DNA of 64,000 nt from Tamarix chinensis. Its lineage: Eukaryota; Streptophyta; Magnoliopsida; Caryophyllales; Tamaricaceae. The notes beneath the pieces are model-generated. The model was not told the DNA's origin, searched no databases, and saw nothing but the letters and a program-made list of their open reading frames with translations. The stretch's first letter is position 1; the number at the start of each line of letters is the position of its first letter. This document shows, in pieces, positions 48,720 through 60,989 of this stretch. Location of the stretch: positions 106,385,422-106,449,421 of the forward strand of contig CM060175.1 of NCBI GenBank assembly GCA_030549775.1, written 5' to 3'. Made by a program: the position numbers and the translations under genes.

Positions 48720-49211
48720 TTGGAGAAGGAACACCCGGTGAGAAGGATGCAGTTCCTTAAATCACAAAATGCTAATGCTAGGGTGAAGCCTATGGAGGTG
48801 GCTAAGGACCTAGATATTCCAAATAAGGGGATAAAGTCATCAAAGGGCCTAATATATGTAGAACCAAAGGTGAATGGCAAAGACAATAAAGCATTGATAG
48901 ACAATGGTGCTTCACACAACTTTGTGGCTGAAGAAGAAGCCACAAGACTCAAGATCAAGTATACCAAAGATACTAGTTGGATGAAGGTTGTGAACTCAAA
49001 TTCTATTCATATACTTAGTATTGCTCGTGGGCTACCCATTCTTTTAATCGAATGTGAATGCACAATGGACATGTCAGTGGTACCCGTTCTCAACTTCAGG
49101 ATAGTACTTGGCCTGGAGTTCAATAATAAGGTATACCCACTATCATTCTCAGATACTAACACTATGCACATCTCTAAGTGGAAAGAGTCCTATGTTGTGC
49201 TCCTATTATAG
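48720..49211 (+). pseudogene. Gypsy-2 aspartic protease
   Basis: A 163-codon open stretch with KALIDNGASHNFVAEEEA. The catalytic Asp is kept, but the motif is DNG instead of D(T/S)G. It continues VVPVLNFRIVLGLEF, as in Galadriel-like plant Gypsy proteases of the RVP_2 type. It is the best-preserved part of this polyprotein. Confidence 0.82.
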
Positions 49212-49340
49212 GAAAAAGTGGAGTCTAAGATGATTTATACTATACAAGTATCTAAGAGACTCTGAAAGGGTTATGAAACTTACATAGCTCTGTTGAATGA
49301 GGAATCCTCACCCATTGGATCAAGTGTACCCGAAGTGATC

Positions 49341-49630
49341 TAGGGTTGTAAAGGAGTTGAGCGAGTTGAGTAGGGGTGGGCTTGGGCTCGGCTCGTTTAA
49401 TAAACAAGCCTAAAAATAGGTTTGAGCTTGACTAATTTATAAACAAGCCAAGCTGAGCTGGCTCATGAGCTTTTGTGGTAAACGATCCAAGCTCAAGAGA
49501 TTTTACACTATAAAAGAGCTCAAGCCCAAAATTTTCATGCTCAAGCTAGCCTCATTTTAGGCTTGTTTAACTAAATAAACTATCCAAGCCCAAAAAGCTC
49601 AAGAGATGGCTCTATTCATTTACAACCCTA
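49341..49630. mobile_element. hAT-type MITE (290 bp) with perfect 8-bp TSD
   Basis: It is bounded by TAGGGTTGTAAA at the left and its exact inverse TTTACAACCCTA at the right. It is flanked by AAGTGATC on both sides (49333-49340 and 49631-49638). The interior is rich in GAGCTCAAGCC/AAGCTCAAGA and GGCTTGTTTA inverted phrases. It has no coding capacity. An 8-bp duplication and these ends fit hAT superfamily MITEs. It interrupts the Gypsy-2 frame between protease and reverse transcriptase; the polyprotein resumes at once after it. Confidence 0.92.
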
Positions 49631-50980
49631 AAGTGATCAAGGGAGTTCTCAAATAGTATAAGGATGTGATGCCACTCGAGTTACCTAAGAAGCTCCCACC
49701 TAGGAGGGAGGTGGATCATGTGATAAATCTGGAACCAAGTGCTAAGTCTCTAGCTGTATGCCCCTACAAGATGGCCCCACCTAAGTTAGAATAATTGAGG
49801 AAGCAAATCAAGAAATTATTGAATTTGGGATTCATAAGACTATCTAAATCCCCATTTGGTGCCCTAATGTTGCTCCAAAAGAAGCATGATAGAGGGATCC
49901 ACATATATTTTGACTATAGAACACTAAAAAAAATGGTTGTGAAGAAGATGTATCTTATCCCATTGGTGGAAGACTTGTTTGATAGGATTAGGAAAACACA
50001 ATGGTTCTTCAAGCTATATTTGAGATCGAGATACTAGTAAGTACGCATAGATGAAGGGGATGAGCCAAGACTACATGTATAACTAGGTACAAATATAATG
50101 AGTTCTTGGTTATGCCCTTTGGACTTACAAATGCACTTGTGACCTTTTTCAATTTAGTGAATAAGATCTTTCATCAATTCTTAGATTAGTTTGTCGTAGT
50201 ATACTTGGATGGTATTATGGTATATAGTGAGACCTTGGGCGAGCATGTTGAACACCTAAGGAAGGTGTTCTAAGTCTTTAGGAAAATGAGATCTTTTTGA
50301 AGTTGGAAAAATGCTCATTTACCTAAGAGAAAGTTATGTTTCTAGGGAACCGGATTATGAAGGAAAAGATCTTTATGGAGAAGGCTAAGGTAAAATCTAT
50401 CACAAAATAGGTGCCGCCTAAGGGAGCTTTAGAGCTGAGGTCTTTTTTAGGGCTTATAAACTATTATCAGTGGTTCATAAAGGGTTACTAGGTAAGGGAT
50501 ACTCATTTGACCAACTTGCTTAAGAAGAAGGTTCTATAGGAGTGGATAATGGAGTGTCAATAAGTCTTTGAGGATCATAAGTAATCCATGACGGAAACGC
50601 AGATCTTAAATCTTCCCAACTACTCAGAGTTATTTGAAATACACACTGATGACTGAGTTTTCCTATTAGAGGTGTCTTGATGCAATATAACCATCCTATA
50701 GCATACGAAAGCTAGAAGTTGAATGATATGGAAAGGAAGTATTATGTGCATGATAAGGAAATGATGATTATCATACATTGCCTTTGGGTATGGAGGCACT
50801 ACTTGCTTGGTAATTGGTTTGTGATCAAGATCAACAATGTTGCTACCATCTAGTACCAAAGGTAGAAGAAACTAAGTTTAACTATGTTATGGAGTATTAT
50901 CTGAGAAAGGTCAATGTAGTTGCATACATATTGAGTCGAAAGGCATAGTTGACCGCTATGAGCTTTCTATAGTGTGACAT
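49631..50980 (+). pseudogene. Gypsy-2 reverse transcriptase and RNase H, decayed
   Basis: The frame reads KKLPPRREVDHVINLEP (about 49690), RKQIKKLLNLGFIRLSKSPFGA (49795-50037, with two variants of the usual residues), [15 protein letters not shown] (about 50105), then VVYLDGIMVYSE (about 50190). The second Asp of the catalytic YxDD is Gly, so polymerase activity would be lost even without the stops. RNase H traces follow (FEIHTDD, HPIAYES, VHDKEMMII, WRHYLLGN; 50630-50820). Confidence 0.85.
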
Positions 50981-51039
50981 CATGGATCAAGTCTGGGATG
51001 GTTTGACTTAAGATCACTTAGCTATGAACTTGGTGGATA

Positions 51040-51554
51040 TGGCCAGGGAATGAATGACTCAAAGATTTTGGGTGGAGGATAGTAGGCTCTCTATTGTTGG
51101 TCATTAACTCTATGTGCCAAGGTGGAGTAATCTAAGGATAGATTTACTATAGAAGGTCCATGAATCAAAGAGGTATGGACATATTGGTATGCATAGGACC
51201 CTAGATTTACTTGAGAATCATATTATTTGCGTAACATATAGGATGATATGGGGGCATATGTGAAGATTTGCCTTGTGTGCCAACAAGACAAGGTGTAATA
51301 AAGAAAGCCAACTAACTTACTAAAGCTCTTCCTATTCCATAAATGCCACAATAGAGTATTTCTATGGACTTTATTTTAGCACTACCAACATTAGAGGGAT
51401 GTGTTTCCATCACAGTGGTAGTTGACAAATTCTCTAAGTATGGAACCTCTATCCCTACCCTATGGGATTATATGGCTAACAAATTAGGGATCTTATTCTT
51501 AAAAAATGTGGTGAAGTATAAGGGCATTCCACAAAGAATCATAAGTGACTGAGA
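51040..51554 (+). pseudogene. Gypsy-2 integrase, truncated by insertion
   Basis: Traces of the zinc-binding module (YGHIGMHRTLDLL, about 51175) precede the catalytic core 51364-51552 (MDFILALPTLEGC, VVVDKFSKYGT, VVKYKGIPQRIISD). The frame then hits TGA where Arg is usual, and a few bases later the sequence switches to a long LTR (TAATACCCC at 51556). The second catalytic Asp lies in IISD, and the third catalytic residue is beyond the break. Confidence 0.85.
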
Positions 51555-51667
51555 GTAATACCCCATCCTAAAATTCTTCAAAATGTGTTTAAAATTATGT
51601 TAGCATAAAATAAATTAGTTTTGTTTTGGAATGGGCTTGAAATTATAATAAAAAATGTAAATTTCAG

Positions 51668-51785
51668 GCATACTGATCGACTGGTTTGTCTAACCAATCA
51701 ACTGGTGCGCTAAGAAATTGACAGTTTTTTTCTCGACAAATCAGTTGATTAGTTTGCCCAAACTGATCAACTAGTTATCCTACAG
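51668..51785. repeat. Degenerate ATCAACTGGTTTG repeats, left group
   Basis: Phrases such as TGATCGACTGGTTTGTC, CCAATCAACTGGT, CAGTTGATTAGTTTGCCC and CTGATCAACTAGT recur in both orientations. The same degenerate word set resumes at 62838-63180 after the nested LTRs, which shows the two parts belong to one element. Confidence 0.7.
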
Positions 51786-52290
51786 TTTCATATCTATTTT
51801 TTATTTTGTTTAAATTATTTCTAATGTTTATGAAAACTTCTAATTAGAATAATTTTGTGCTAATAAGCATAGCTTGGTGCTTTGATATTATTGTCACATT
51901 ATTTAGATCATTCTATGATTTTAATTAGTCATATTTTTCCAAAAAAATGCTTTTAAGACATACCTCACCTTTCCTCTCTCTTCTGGTAGCTGGGGTGCAT
52001 GGTTGACTTCGTGCACCACTCCCTAACTCCCCAACACACTACCATATCCTTTCCTGACTTCACTCAACCTCCATTAATCCATCAAGTCAGCTCTCACCTC
52101 TTGGTTGCCAACACTCAATCTTACTAGTCTTATCTCCCTCTCTACTATGAATGTCGACCAAGCCTCACCTCTATACCTTTCATTCCTGATCTATTTTCAT
52201 TCCTCACATGTTGTTCTTACTCTCTTCTCCCTTTTCTTGGTGGAAAAATTTCTTAAGTGTTGATTATTCCTTCATTATTCCCTTTCTCCT

Positions 52291-52301
52291 CTCTATAAAG
52301 G
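52291..52301 (+). promoter_or_regulatory. TATA-like box in the outer long LTR
   Basis: CTCTATAAAGG at the end of a pyrimidine-rich zone, in the sense direction inferred for this family. Confidence 0.4.
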
Positions 52302-53334
52302 AAAAATAGAGGCATGCTCTGATTTTTCTCCCTTATTTAGTCAAACATTGTCTCCCTTTTTCTTCATCTAATCTTGGCTTTATTTCTCCCTTATTTCTCT
52401 TTAGTAAGGAAGGATTACATTTTGAAAAAAGTTAAAGATTTTAGTTCATTCTCTTTGGCATCCTATTTTTGAGAAAAGTTTGGGTTGTATTCTTATTCTT
52501 CTTCTAGTTTTTCTTTGATTTTTAACTTAGTTTTGAAAGGGGATTTTAATTTTTTTTTTACTTTGATTCTCTTAGGAATTAAGGCCTTTCTAGGTAGCCA
52601 TCAAGTAGGAGTTTTTGTGCTAGAAGAATTGCTTTAAGGTAGGGCAGTCTTATTATTAACATAAACGGGGTTCTGTTGCTTACTGAGGTTCCATGTATTT
52701 GGTGTGTTTTGTGCAAGCATGATCTAATTGTATTCTAGAATCTGAGCATGTGGTATAATTTCTTCCTAAATTTAGCAATTGTTGGGTTTCTCTAATTTTT
52801 ATGCATGAGCTGTCCATTTGAGCATGATTCATTTAAATACCTTAACTATCATGTATCTATGTGATTCTATATGTGAAACATGTCTTTTTATATTTTTTAT
52901 GACACTGAAGCATGCTAGGATTAATATGATAAAGTTTGGTAAATTTTGTACGTGTGCATCACAAGTCTAGGTAATGTTTCACCTAGACCAATCGATTAGT
53001 TCGTTAATGTAATTCCCCGAATTTTTAAAAGCCTATATTTTAATAAATAAATTTTATTTAGGATAAATTAGCTTTTAAATCTATTTATTTTAACTATTTT
53101 ATGGATTTTTGAGTAAATAAAATTGGGTATAAATATATAATAAATTAAAATAAATATGTTGTTATTTTATTATACTCTTATTATTTAAATAAATTTTCAA
53201 ACCCTTATTTTACTAAAATTATCCTTTTTTAACCCTTATATTTTAATTGTCTTAAATTAAATTATTAAATCAATTTATTACCCAAAATTATTCTATTTTA
53301 TTATTTTATCAATTAAATTATTTATGCCATCTTC

Positions 53335-53960
53335 CCTTTTCTTTTTCCTTTTCCTTCTCCTTTTTCTTCTTTTTCCCTTTTCTTTCTTCTTCCTTTCCTT
53401 CTTTGGGTCGCTGGCTGGCTGGCCTGCCTCTCCCTCACCCCCTATGCGATTGGGCCTGGCCCGTCCCTCCCCTCCTCCCCCCTTTCTTTTTTTTTCCTTT
53501 TCCCGGCCCGGCTCCCTTCTTCTTTCTCCCGCGCGAGCCAGCCGTCCCTTCTCTTCTTCCTTTCTTCCTCGACCGGGCCGACCTGCTACTTCCTTTTCTC
53601 GGCCACCCGTCGCATGCACCGGCCTCCCGATTCTTCTTCTTTCTTCTTCCTCTTTCTTTCTTCTTTCTTCTTCCCCACTCCCTGCCATCTCCATTCCTTT
53701 CTCCCTCTCCCTGCAACTCCCTCTCCCCCATTGAACTCCCTAACTCTCTCTCTCTCTCTCCTGCCATTCTCTGCCCCATACCGGCCCCACCATTCTCCTT
53801 CCCCACTCCCTACCATTGCCATTCCCTTCTCCCTCTCCCTGCCATGGCCATTCCTCTACCACCCTAACGCCATCCCCGAGCTCCCTATCCCCTCCTCTCT
53901 CTCCTTATTCTTTTTCTTCTTCACTTTCCGTTCCATTCGGGCATTTTTTTTCAAACCTTA
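53335..53960. repeat. Polypyrimidine tract with CT microsatellite
   Basis: The plus strand is dominated by TTCTTCC/CTCCC blocks, with (TC)n at 53742-53760. It is the mirror of the purine tracts in copies 1 and 2. Confidence 0.8.
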
Positions 53961-55254
53961 TGCCTTACCCAAGCCTCTTCTTTTCTCCCTTTCTTCTCCT
54001 CCCCTCTCTCCCCCTGTTTTTGTTTCGCCACCTAGCTCCGCCGCTGCCGCCGCCTTAAACGCCACCTGCACCACCTTCTGCCACCCTCTACCTCACCCTC
54101 GAGCCATCACAGCCCCCATCAAGCCACCCCGCAGCCCCCATTCTTCCTCCTCTCCTCTTTTTCTCTTCTCTCCCCCCTTCTCAGCAGCCACCCTGCACCG
54201 CCATATTCCGTCGTCGTTCCGCCATTTCTACACCAACTGAGCCACCAAATTACTCCCTGCAACCCCCTCTACCACCCCCATCCTCCTTTGGTCGAAACCG
54301 TCACCCAAAAGCCTCCATTTTCCCTCCCCATTTTCCTTCCTCACTAGCTTCCATCTCGACCCCCTCTCAGCAGCCCCTCTTCGCAGCCTCTCTACCGCCG
54401 CCGCCGCCTCCTTTAGCTGCCGCCAACCCATCCCCAACCACCACTAACAACCCCTCTCCACCTCTACATCCTTCCCTTACCTTAAAACCTCCCCCACATA
54501 CCTCTTTTCCTAGCCTAAAACCTTAACCCGAAATTGCCCATTTTGCCTCTCTTCACCACCTTCGAGCCCCCCTCCTCCTCATTCTTTGCATGCAGCTCAT
54601 GCTGCATTAGCAGCATGAGTTTATGCATTTCTTGATCTATTTGTTTAATAATTTTAAGGTATAATTATATTTTAATTTAATTAAGTGTTATAAAGTTTTG
54701 TACTTTGATTTTATTATTTCTAATGTAATAAGTCTTAGTATTATTTTTAGGTATTGGTTTTGATAATCAAAGCTTGAAACTTTAACCGGAATACCGGTAA
54801 GGTTCGTTTTTATGGAAATCGAGGTAATCGTTAAATCCCACTTAAACGCATGGATTAACGTATGTTAGCACATTAAGATTTTTAATATATTATTATGCTT
54901 GGTTTATGTTGTTTAATATGATATATGTGGTTCTTGTGTTGATTGACGAAAAGGAAGCATGATAGATTATTGCTATGTATGGAAATATTATTTAGGATAA
55001 GAGTTTGGTTGTTAATGAGAATGTTAAGTACTAACCATGTTATATTATGCTATTGTAATTCTTAATGCATGATTAATATTTTGGAAGCCTTAGGGGATTT
55101 TAGTAAGGTGTCTTGTACAAGAATATGACCTAATATATATGTATGGGTGCTAATAATGTTATATTAATTATAAGAGTGGTGGATGAGGAGTTAATATTAA
55201 TATTTTATGTTGTAATAATAATATTTTAATATAAGTGGTGTACTAAGGGCAAAA

Positions 55255-56090
55255 AGGTAACTCTTAATTAAAAAGGGTATTATAGTAAATTTGGAGGTAA
55301 GGGTAAAATAGTAAATTTGTTAATAAAAGGATAAAATGGTAATTTTGGAAGTAAGGGATAAATTGGTCATTTTGAAAGTTAAGGGGGGTAAAATGGTAAT
55401 TTCGTAATTAAAGGGGCAAAGTGGTAATTTTGTAATAAAGGGTAAATTAGTAATTTTGTAATAAAAGGGCAATTTGGTAATTTTGTGATAAAAGGTCAAA
55501 TTGGTAATTTTGTAATAAAAGGACAATTTAGTAATTTTATAATAAAAGGGTAAATTGGTAATTTGTAATAAAAGGGCAATTTGGTAATTTTATAATAAAA
55601 GGGTAATTTTGTAATTTTGTAATAAAAGGGCAATTTGGTAATTTTGTAATAAAAGGGCAATTTGGTAATTTTGTAATAAAAGGGTAAATTGGTAATTTTG
55701 TAATAAATGGGCAATTTGATAATTTTGTAATAAAAGGACAATTTGGTAATTTTGTAATAAAGGGGCAAATTGGTAATTTTATAACAAAAGGGTAAAATGG
55801 TAATTTTGTAGATAAAAGGAATAAAAGTGGAAATTGGAAAGGAGTAACTTGGTAATTATAATAATTGAGAAGGGTAAAATGATAATTTAATAAAAGAGAA
55901 GGGTAAAATGATAATTTAATAATGAAGGGTAAAATGGTAAATATGATAAGTGTGAGGGCAATTTGGTAATTTAACTAACTAAAGGGGTAATTTGGTAATT
56001 AGGATATTGAGTAGGGGTAATTTGATAATTTGACTAACTCAAAGGCAATTTATTAATTATAATAAAGGAAAAAGGTCAAAGTGGTAATTT
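55255..56090. repeat. 27-bp minisatellite (GGGCAATTTGGTAATTTTG...)
   Basis: About thirty head-to-tail units of 24-28 bp follow GGG(C/T)AA(A/T)TTGGTAATTTTGTAATAAAA, most regular at 55500-55780 and degenerate at the edges. Minus-strand frames give Tyr-Lys-Ile-Thr repeats, an artefact. It occupies part of the body of solo LTR copy 3 and is absent from copies 1 and 2. Confidence 0.92.
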
Positions 56091-57814
56091 AACCAACCAA
56101 ATGGAAAATATAATAAGTGTAATAATTACGAAGGGTGATTAGTGGCCTAACAAGTGTGGGAAATAGCTCGGCAACCTAAACTGAGTAAGGACGTAGCTAA
56201 GGTCGCCTATGTGTTACTCGTTTTACTTGCCTTGGATGCCTTGTATAATTTTATGTCGTGCTCTACATGCTATTATCTTAATTGTTTTATGTGTAGCGTG
56301 GCTTAGAACCGAGATGTGTTCATGTGCCCTCTTTTGGTATTTTCTAATATGGATATGATGTGAGTTATGATGTGATGTGATGTGGCACTTTAGGACATGC
56401 ATGCTAGGATAATTAACGTGGTGATTAGGGATGGAGGCATGAAAAAGAAAAATGGGAAAATAGGATAACCAAGGGAAAGTAAGTTGGCTAATATAGGTAC
56501 GAGAGGAACTTGGGTTTGCATGGGTTGGTTAGAGTATGCATGGGGGCAAACCTTACGTATGGAAAGTTGCCTCGGGGCGTGAGGAAGGTAATAGAAGTAT
56601 CATTTGGGTGTCTAGGGGCTTCGGGCGAAAAATAGTACGTGGGATAGTATAAGGGTGCGTAGGAGACTAGACTAGAGTGTAAGGGGAAATCCTAATCTAA
56701 GTAGGGGAAGAAGAAAAAGAAAATAATAAAAATAAGTGAGAATGAGTGGGGCATGAAGTGAGGGTGGAACCGAAGGGTCAAGATGTGTAGGGGTAATAAA
56801 ATAGTCTGGATTGTGCGAGGTAGAAAAGGATGGGCCACATAGGCCCAGGTTAGGGTTTCTGGAGAAAACCCTAGGGGAAGGCTATGAATGGACTTTGGGG
56901 TATAAAGTGGTGGGCTTTGCCCCACACGCTTAGGGGTCGGGTTCCCGGTATAAGTAAGCGGTTTAAGGGAAGGATGTCGGGGCGAGTTAGGAGGCGCAGA
57001 GGTCTCAAGATATGGGACAGGCCCTAAAGGCTAACTCCATGCATGTCTAGGACGGAATTTGTTGAATAATTGTAACACCCCAAAATTTACACATTTTTTT
57101 AAAAAAAAAACAATACTCATAAATTAAACCCGTAAATTCTGGGGATGTTACCGCCACACTTAGTACCAGACCGGTTCACTCCTACCGTTCCGGTACCAAG
57201 TGCTAAGGCTAAGAAAACACCATTAATAATACCATACAAATTCAAATTTATAAAAACGAGAATCAGAGTACGCGTAAGTCTTACATAATTCGAAATACCG
57301 GCTATTGTTTTTCCAGATAATAACTAAACAACATTAGTAAAATTGTTTCGACAATTCAAACATAATAAAAGATAACATGAATCATAAACTTAAAAATGAC
57401 AGCGGCCATGTCACTCTAAAGATTGATCTAGCCCAGCTATCACTCTGCCCCTCCTAATGTCCCGTAGACATCGATAGCATCAAAGTAGGTATCTCCTACC
57501 TGCAACAAATTAGACGGGCCTTCTGCTCGTGGGAATGAGCAGCACCCATGAAACGGGTGATCAGTACGCTACGTATTGAGTAAGGTAACCGAATACTAAG
57601 GTTGGCATATAACACATTAAATCATGCAGGATAAGGATCACATACAATTACGACTCATACATATGGAACATAAAAAGCATAAGGTGAAAACCATAGTCCA
57701 AAATCAACAAGTCCACACATAAGGCCCAAAAAGGTCTAGATTAATCATTTAATCTTTCTTTTATCAAAAGTCAATACACACCATGCCTTTTATCATATCC
57801 ATACAAAAACAGGA

Positions 57815-58165
57815 ATACCCCACTATTATAACCGGTGGGCCGGTCACACATAGAGCATCATGCCCTAACCACTATTATTACCGGTGGATCGGTCACATAT
57901 AGGGTAAAACCCTAACCACTATTCCTGACCGGTGGATCGGCTTGGTTCCTGCTCGCATGGTGTTCCACTATAAGTAATTAGTATCTTTTAATAGCATTAA
58001 CGATCTGGTTTGTCTTTATTGAGCTCGGGATCCCCCCACTATTATAACTGGTGGGCTAGATACACATAGGACCTCATGTCCTAACCACTATTATTACCGG
58101 TGGATCGGTCACACATAGGGTAAAAACCCTAACCACTATTCTTAACCGGTGGATCGGTTGGTCCC
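57815..58165. repeat. CCACTATTAT / CCGGTGG motif array in copy 2
   Basis: Six bipartite units (CCACTATTAT or CCACTATTC, then (A)CCGGTGG(A/G)(T/C)CGGT) in two groups of three separated by CATGGTGTTCCACTATAAGTAATTAG. This is the same two-group layout as in copy 1. Confidence 0.88.
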
Positions 58166-58249
58166 ATCTCAATATCTTCCACTTTAAGATATTAGTGTCT
58201 TAAATATTTTATTCAAAAACATTTGTCATTCACAAACATTTTCCCAGAC

Positions 58250-59075
58250 ATGCATGACTAAATCCATGCGAACCCTAACTCCCATGCAAACCCTACTTCA
58301 TGCAAATCTTAACTCCATGTACCACACTTCCATGCAAACCCTAGCTCCCATGCAAACCCTAACTCCACGTAGACATACTTCGATGCAACCCTAATCCACA
58401 TGCAAACCCTAACTCCACGTACCACACTTCCATGCAAACCCTAATTCATAAGCAACCCTAACTCCACGTAGACATACTTCCATACAAACCCTAACATCAT
58501 GACATTTCATGCAAACCCTAACTCCATGCCATTCTATGCAAACCCTAGCACCATGTCATTTCATGCAAAACCCTAACATCATGCCATTTCATGCAAACCC
58601 TAACACCATGCCATTTCATGCAAAACCTAACACCATGCCATTTCATGCAAAACCCTAACATCATGCCATTTCATGCAAACCCTAACACCATGCCATTTCA
58701 TGCAAAACCTAACACCATGCCATTTCATGCACCACCCTAACACCATGCCATTTCATGCACAACCTAACATCATGCCATTTCATGCACAACCCTAACACCA
58801 TGCCATTTCATGCAAAACCTAACACCATGCCATTTCATGCACAACCCTAACACCATGCCATTTCATGAAAACCCTAACACCATGTCATTTCATGCAAAAC
58901 GTAACACCATGCCATTTCATGCACCACCCTAACACCATGCCATTTCATGCACAACCTAACACCATGCCATTTCATGCACAACCCTAACACCATGCCATTT
59001 CATGCAAAACCTAACACCATGCCATTTCATGCACAACCCTAACACCATGACATTTCATGCAAAACCCCAATACTA
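58250..59075. repeat. 27-28-bp minisatellite with ACCCTAAC in each unit
   Basis: About twenty units of AACCCTAACACCATGCCATT plus TCATGCA run head to tail from ~58490 to 59075, preceded by looser CATGCAAACCCTAACTCC units from 58260. Each unit contains ACCCTAAC, one base from the plant telomere word, but the arrangement is not telomeric. Copy 1 has only a single CATGCAAACCCTAG at the matching place (3314-3327), a plausible seed. Confidence 0.92.
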
Positions 59076-59579
59076 CATTGTTACACTTCCCATCATGATT
59101 TTACAACCCTAACATGCATGTCTTAAGGTCATATCATACAATAATGACATAAACATACGCATAATTCTCATGCCACAGTTTATTCAAACCAACAAACTTC
59201 AACTCTATAATCATGCCACATACGAAATAATTAATAGTAATAAACATAGAATACATGGCATATGAAACACATAATGCATATAAACACACAAATGGCCTTA
59301 GTAAACCCTTACCTAAATTGTCACCGGTCTTGGTGCACGTTCCTATTCCACTTGAGGGTTTGACTGGGTTCACCTATTATATAAAAGTATACTAGAATTA
59401 GGCTCCCTTATAAAATTTTATTATTTTCTAACTTATTCTAAGATTTGGTTTTTAATTAAAATAATATTACACAATAATTAACTATAAAAAATATTACTTA
59501 ATAATACAAATAATTTCCTATTTTCATTCGAAAAGGGTGGTGATATAAGGGTTTCTACCTTTCACCAAAATAGTATTAG

Positions 59580-59590
59580 TAATAGTAATG

Positions 59591-59622
<32 letters not shown>

Positions 59623-59951
59623 TAATAATAATAATAAAAGTAAAACATTATTAATAATACTCTTATTAGTAGAATATTAATATTAATAATACCATAAATC
59701 TTAAAATTACAAGGTGGCTTTTGAAACCACCCCATTTAATAATAATACTATTCAAAAATTTAATAATGATATTAATATTATATATATACTTATAATATAA
59801 AAGTTAATAAAGATAATAATAATAATATAATTAGTAATAATGTTAAAAATTTTAATAATAGTAATAAAAAGCAAAGGTGCGAGACTTAATTAAATTTTTA
59901 GGTTTCTACCCCTCCTGAAATAATTACAATATTAAATAAATAATTACACAA

Positions 59952-59984
<33 letters not shown>

Positions 59985-60150
59985 GTAAAAATGTAATAAT
60001 TCCAATTAAATAACCAAAATTCGAGAATAATAATTTATCTAACTCAAGAATACTCCCAAACCTGTTAACAAAATTTAGCAATTAGGATTCAGTTGATAGC
60101 AATAATAATAATTATTATAATAATAATAATTAAAATTGAATTAACATTAA
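59580..60150. repeat. TAA-type arrays in copy 2
   Basis: Runs of (TAA)n at 59590-59635, 59952-59984 and 60103-60130 are interspersed with ATTAAT sequence. This corresponds to the much larger array at 3840-5110 in copy 1. Confidence 0.85.
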
Positions 60151-60677
60151 AAATTTGGATAAAAGTAGAATAATTATCAATACATCGAAAGGAAGTGTTG
60201 AAAAGGTCTAGGGTTTCACCTTGAATTGGAGGGGATGGGTGGCACCGGCGGTGGTTCCCGGAGGTGGCCAGAAAAGTGATCTAAGAGGGGTGAAAATGAA
60301 GAAAAAGAGGTAAGGGGAAGGAGAAAAATAAAATAAGTTTATGGGTCGGTGGAGGAGACTTAGAAGGAGATATTGGTTGGTTTAGAGGGTGGCAGAAGTG
60401 GCGGATGTGGTGGTGGACGGTGGTTTAAGGTTTCGAGTAGAAATTTCTAGCGAGAGAATTAGCAAACTTTGCACGGTTATGGAGGCCCGTGCAAGGAGAA
60501 TCAAAGGGTGTAGATGGTTTAGTTAATTAGAGGGTGTTGCAAGGAAGAGTTTGGGAGGAAGAAGGGGCGGCGAGGTTGGCTAACGGTGGAGAACGGGGCG
60601 TCTAAAGTTGTGGTGGCGCACCGGTTTCACTTAGGGTTTTCGGGAAAAGAAAGCTCGATTTCGAGCCATACGAGGGG

Positions 60678-60686
60678 TATTTATAG
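60678..60686 (-). promoter_or_regulatory. TATA box in copy 2
   Basis: CTATAAATA on minus, the canonical plant TATA sequence, followed by ACCCCTCG. It sits at the same relative place as the box in copy 1. Confidence 0.5.
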
Positions 60687-60989
60687 TAGTGGAGGGTAGG
60701 CTCGAGTTGTGGAGGTTACCAGAAGATCAATTTCGGTGGGAAAATGGGTTGGTTTTGCCGTTGATCGGGCGGCACAAATTCAAAATTTTGCCCGACCTTT
60801 GAGAGGGAAATGGGGGCAAACGTAGGGAAGAAATGGAGAGTGGGGCATTTCAAATCAAAGTGTGCGTCGAGAGGAAGAGAATGGGCTGGAGAAATGCCGG
60901 TCACGACACGTGTGGTTGGCGGTGCCATCTTCGCGGGAAGGAGGAAGGTGCAGTTATGGCATCAAGCTGGAAGAGGAAGAAGAAGATGG

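Noticed and set aside
53293..54437. Up to 208-codon frames on both strands (Ser/Pro/Phe-rich and Arg/Glu/Lys-rich)
   Set aside because: The polypyrimidine tract leaves most frames open. Composition mirrors the tract, and the region is inside a solo LTR.
55320..55768. Tyr-Lys-Ile-Thr repeat protein on minus
   Set aside because: It is a translation of the 27-bp minisatellite. The unit length is divisible by three, so the frame stays open.
58250..59075. CRISPR-like array of regularly spaced repeats
   Set aside because: The units are head to tail with no unique spacers, there are no cas genes, and the window is plant nuclear DNA. It is a minisatellite in an LTR.
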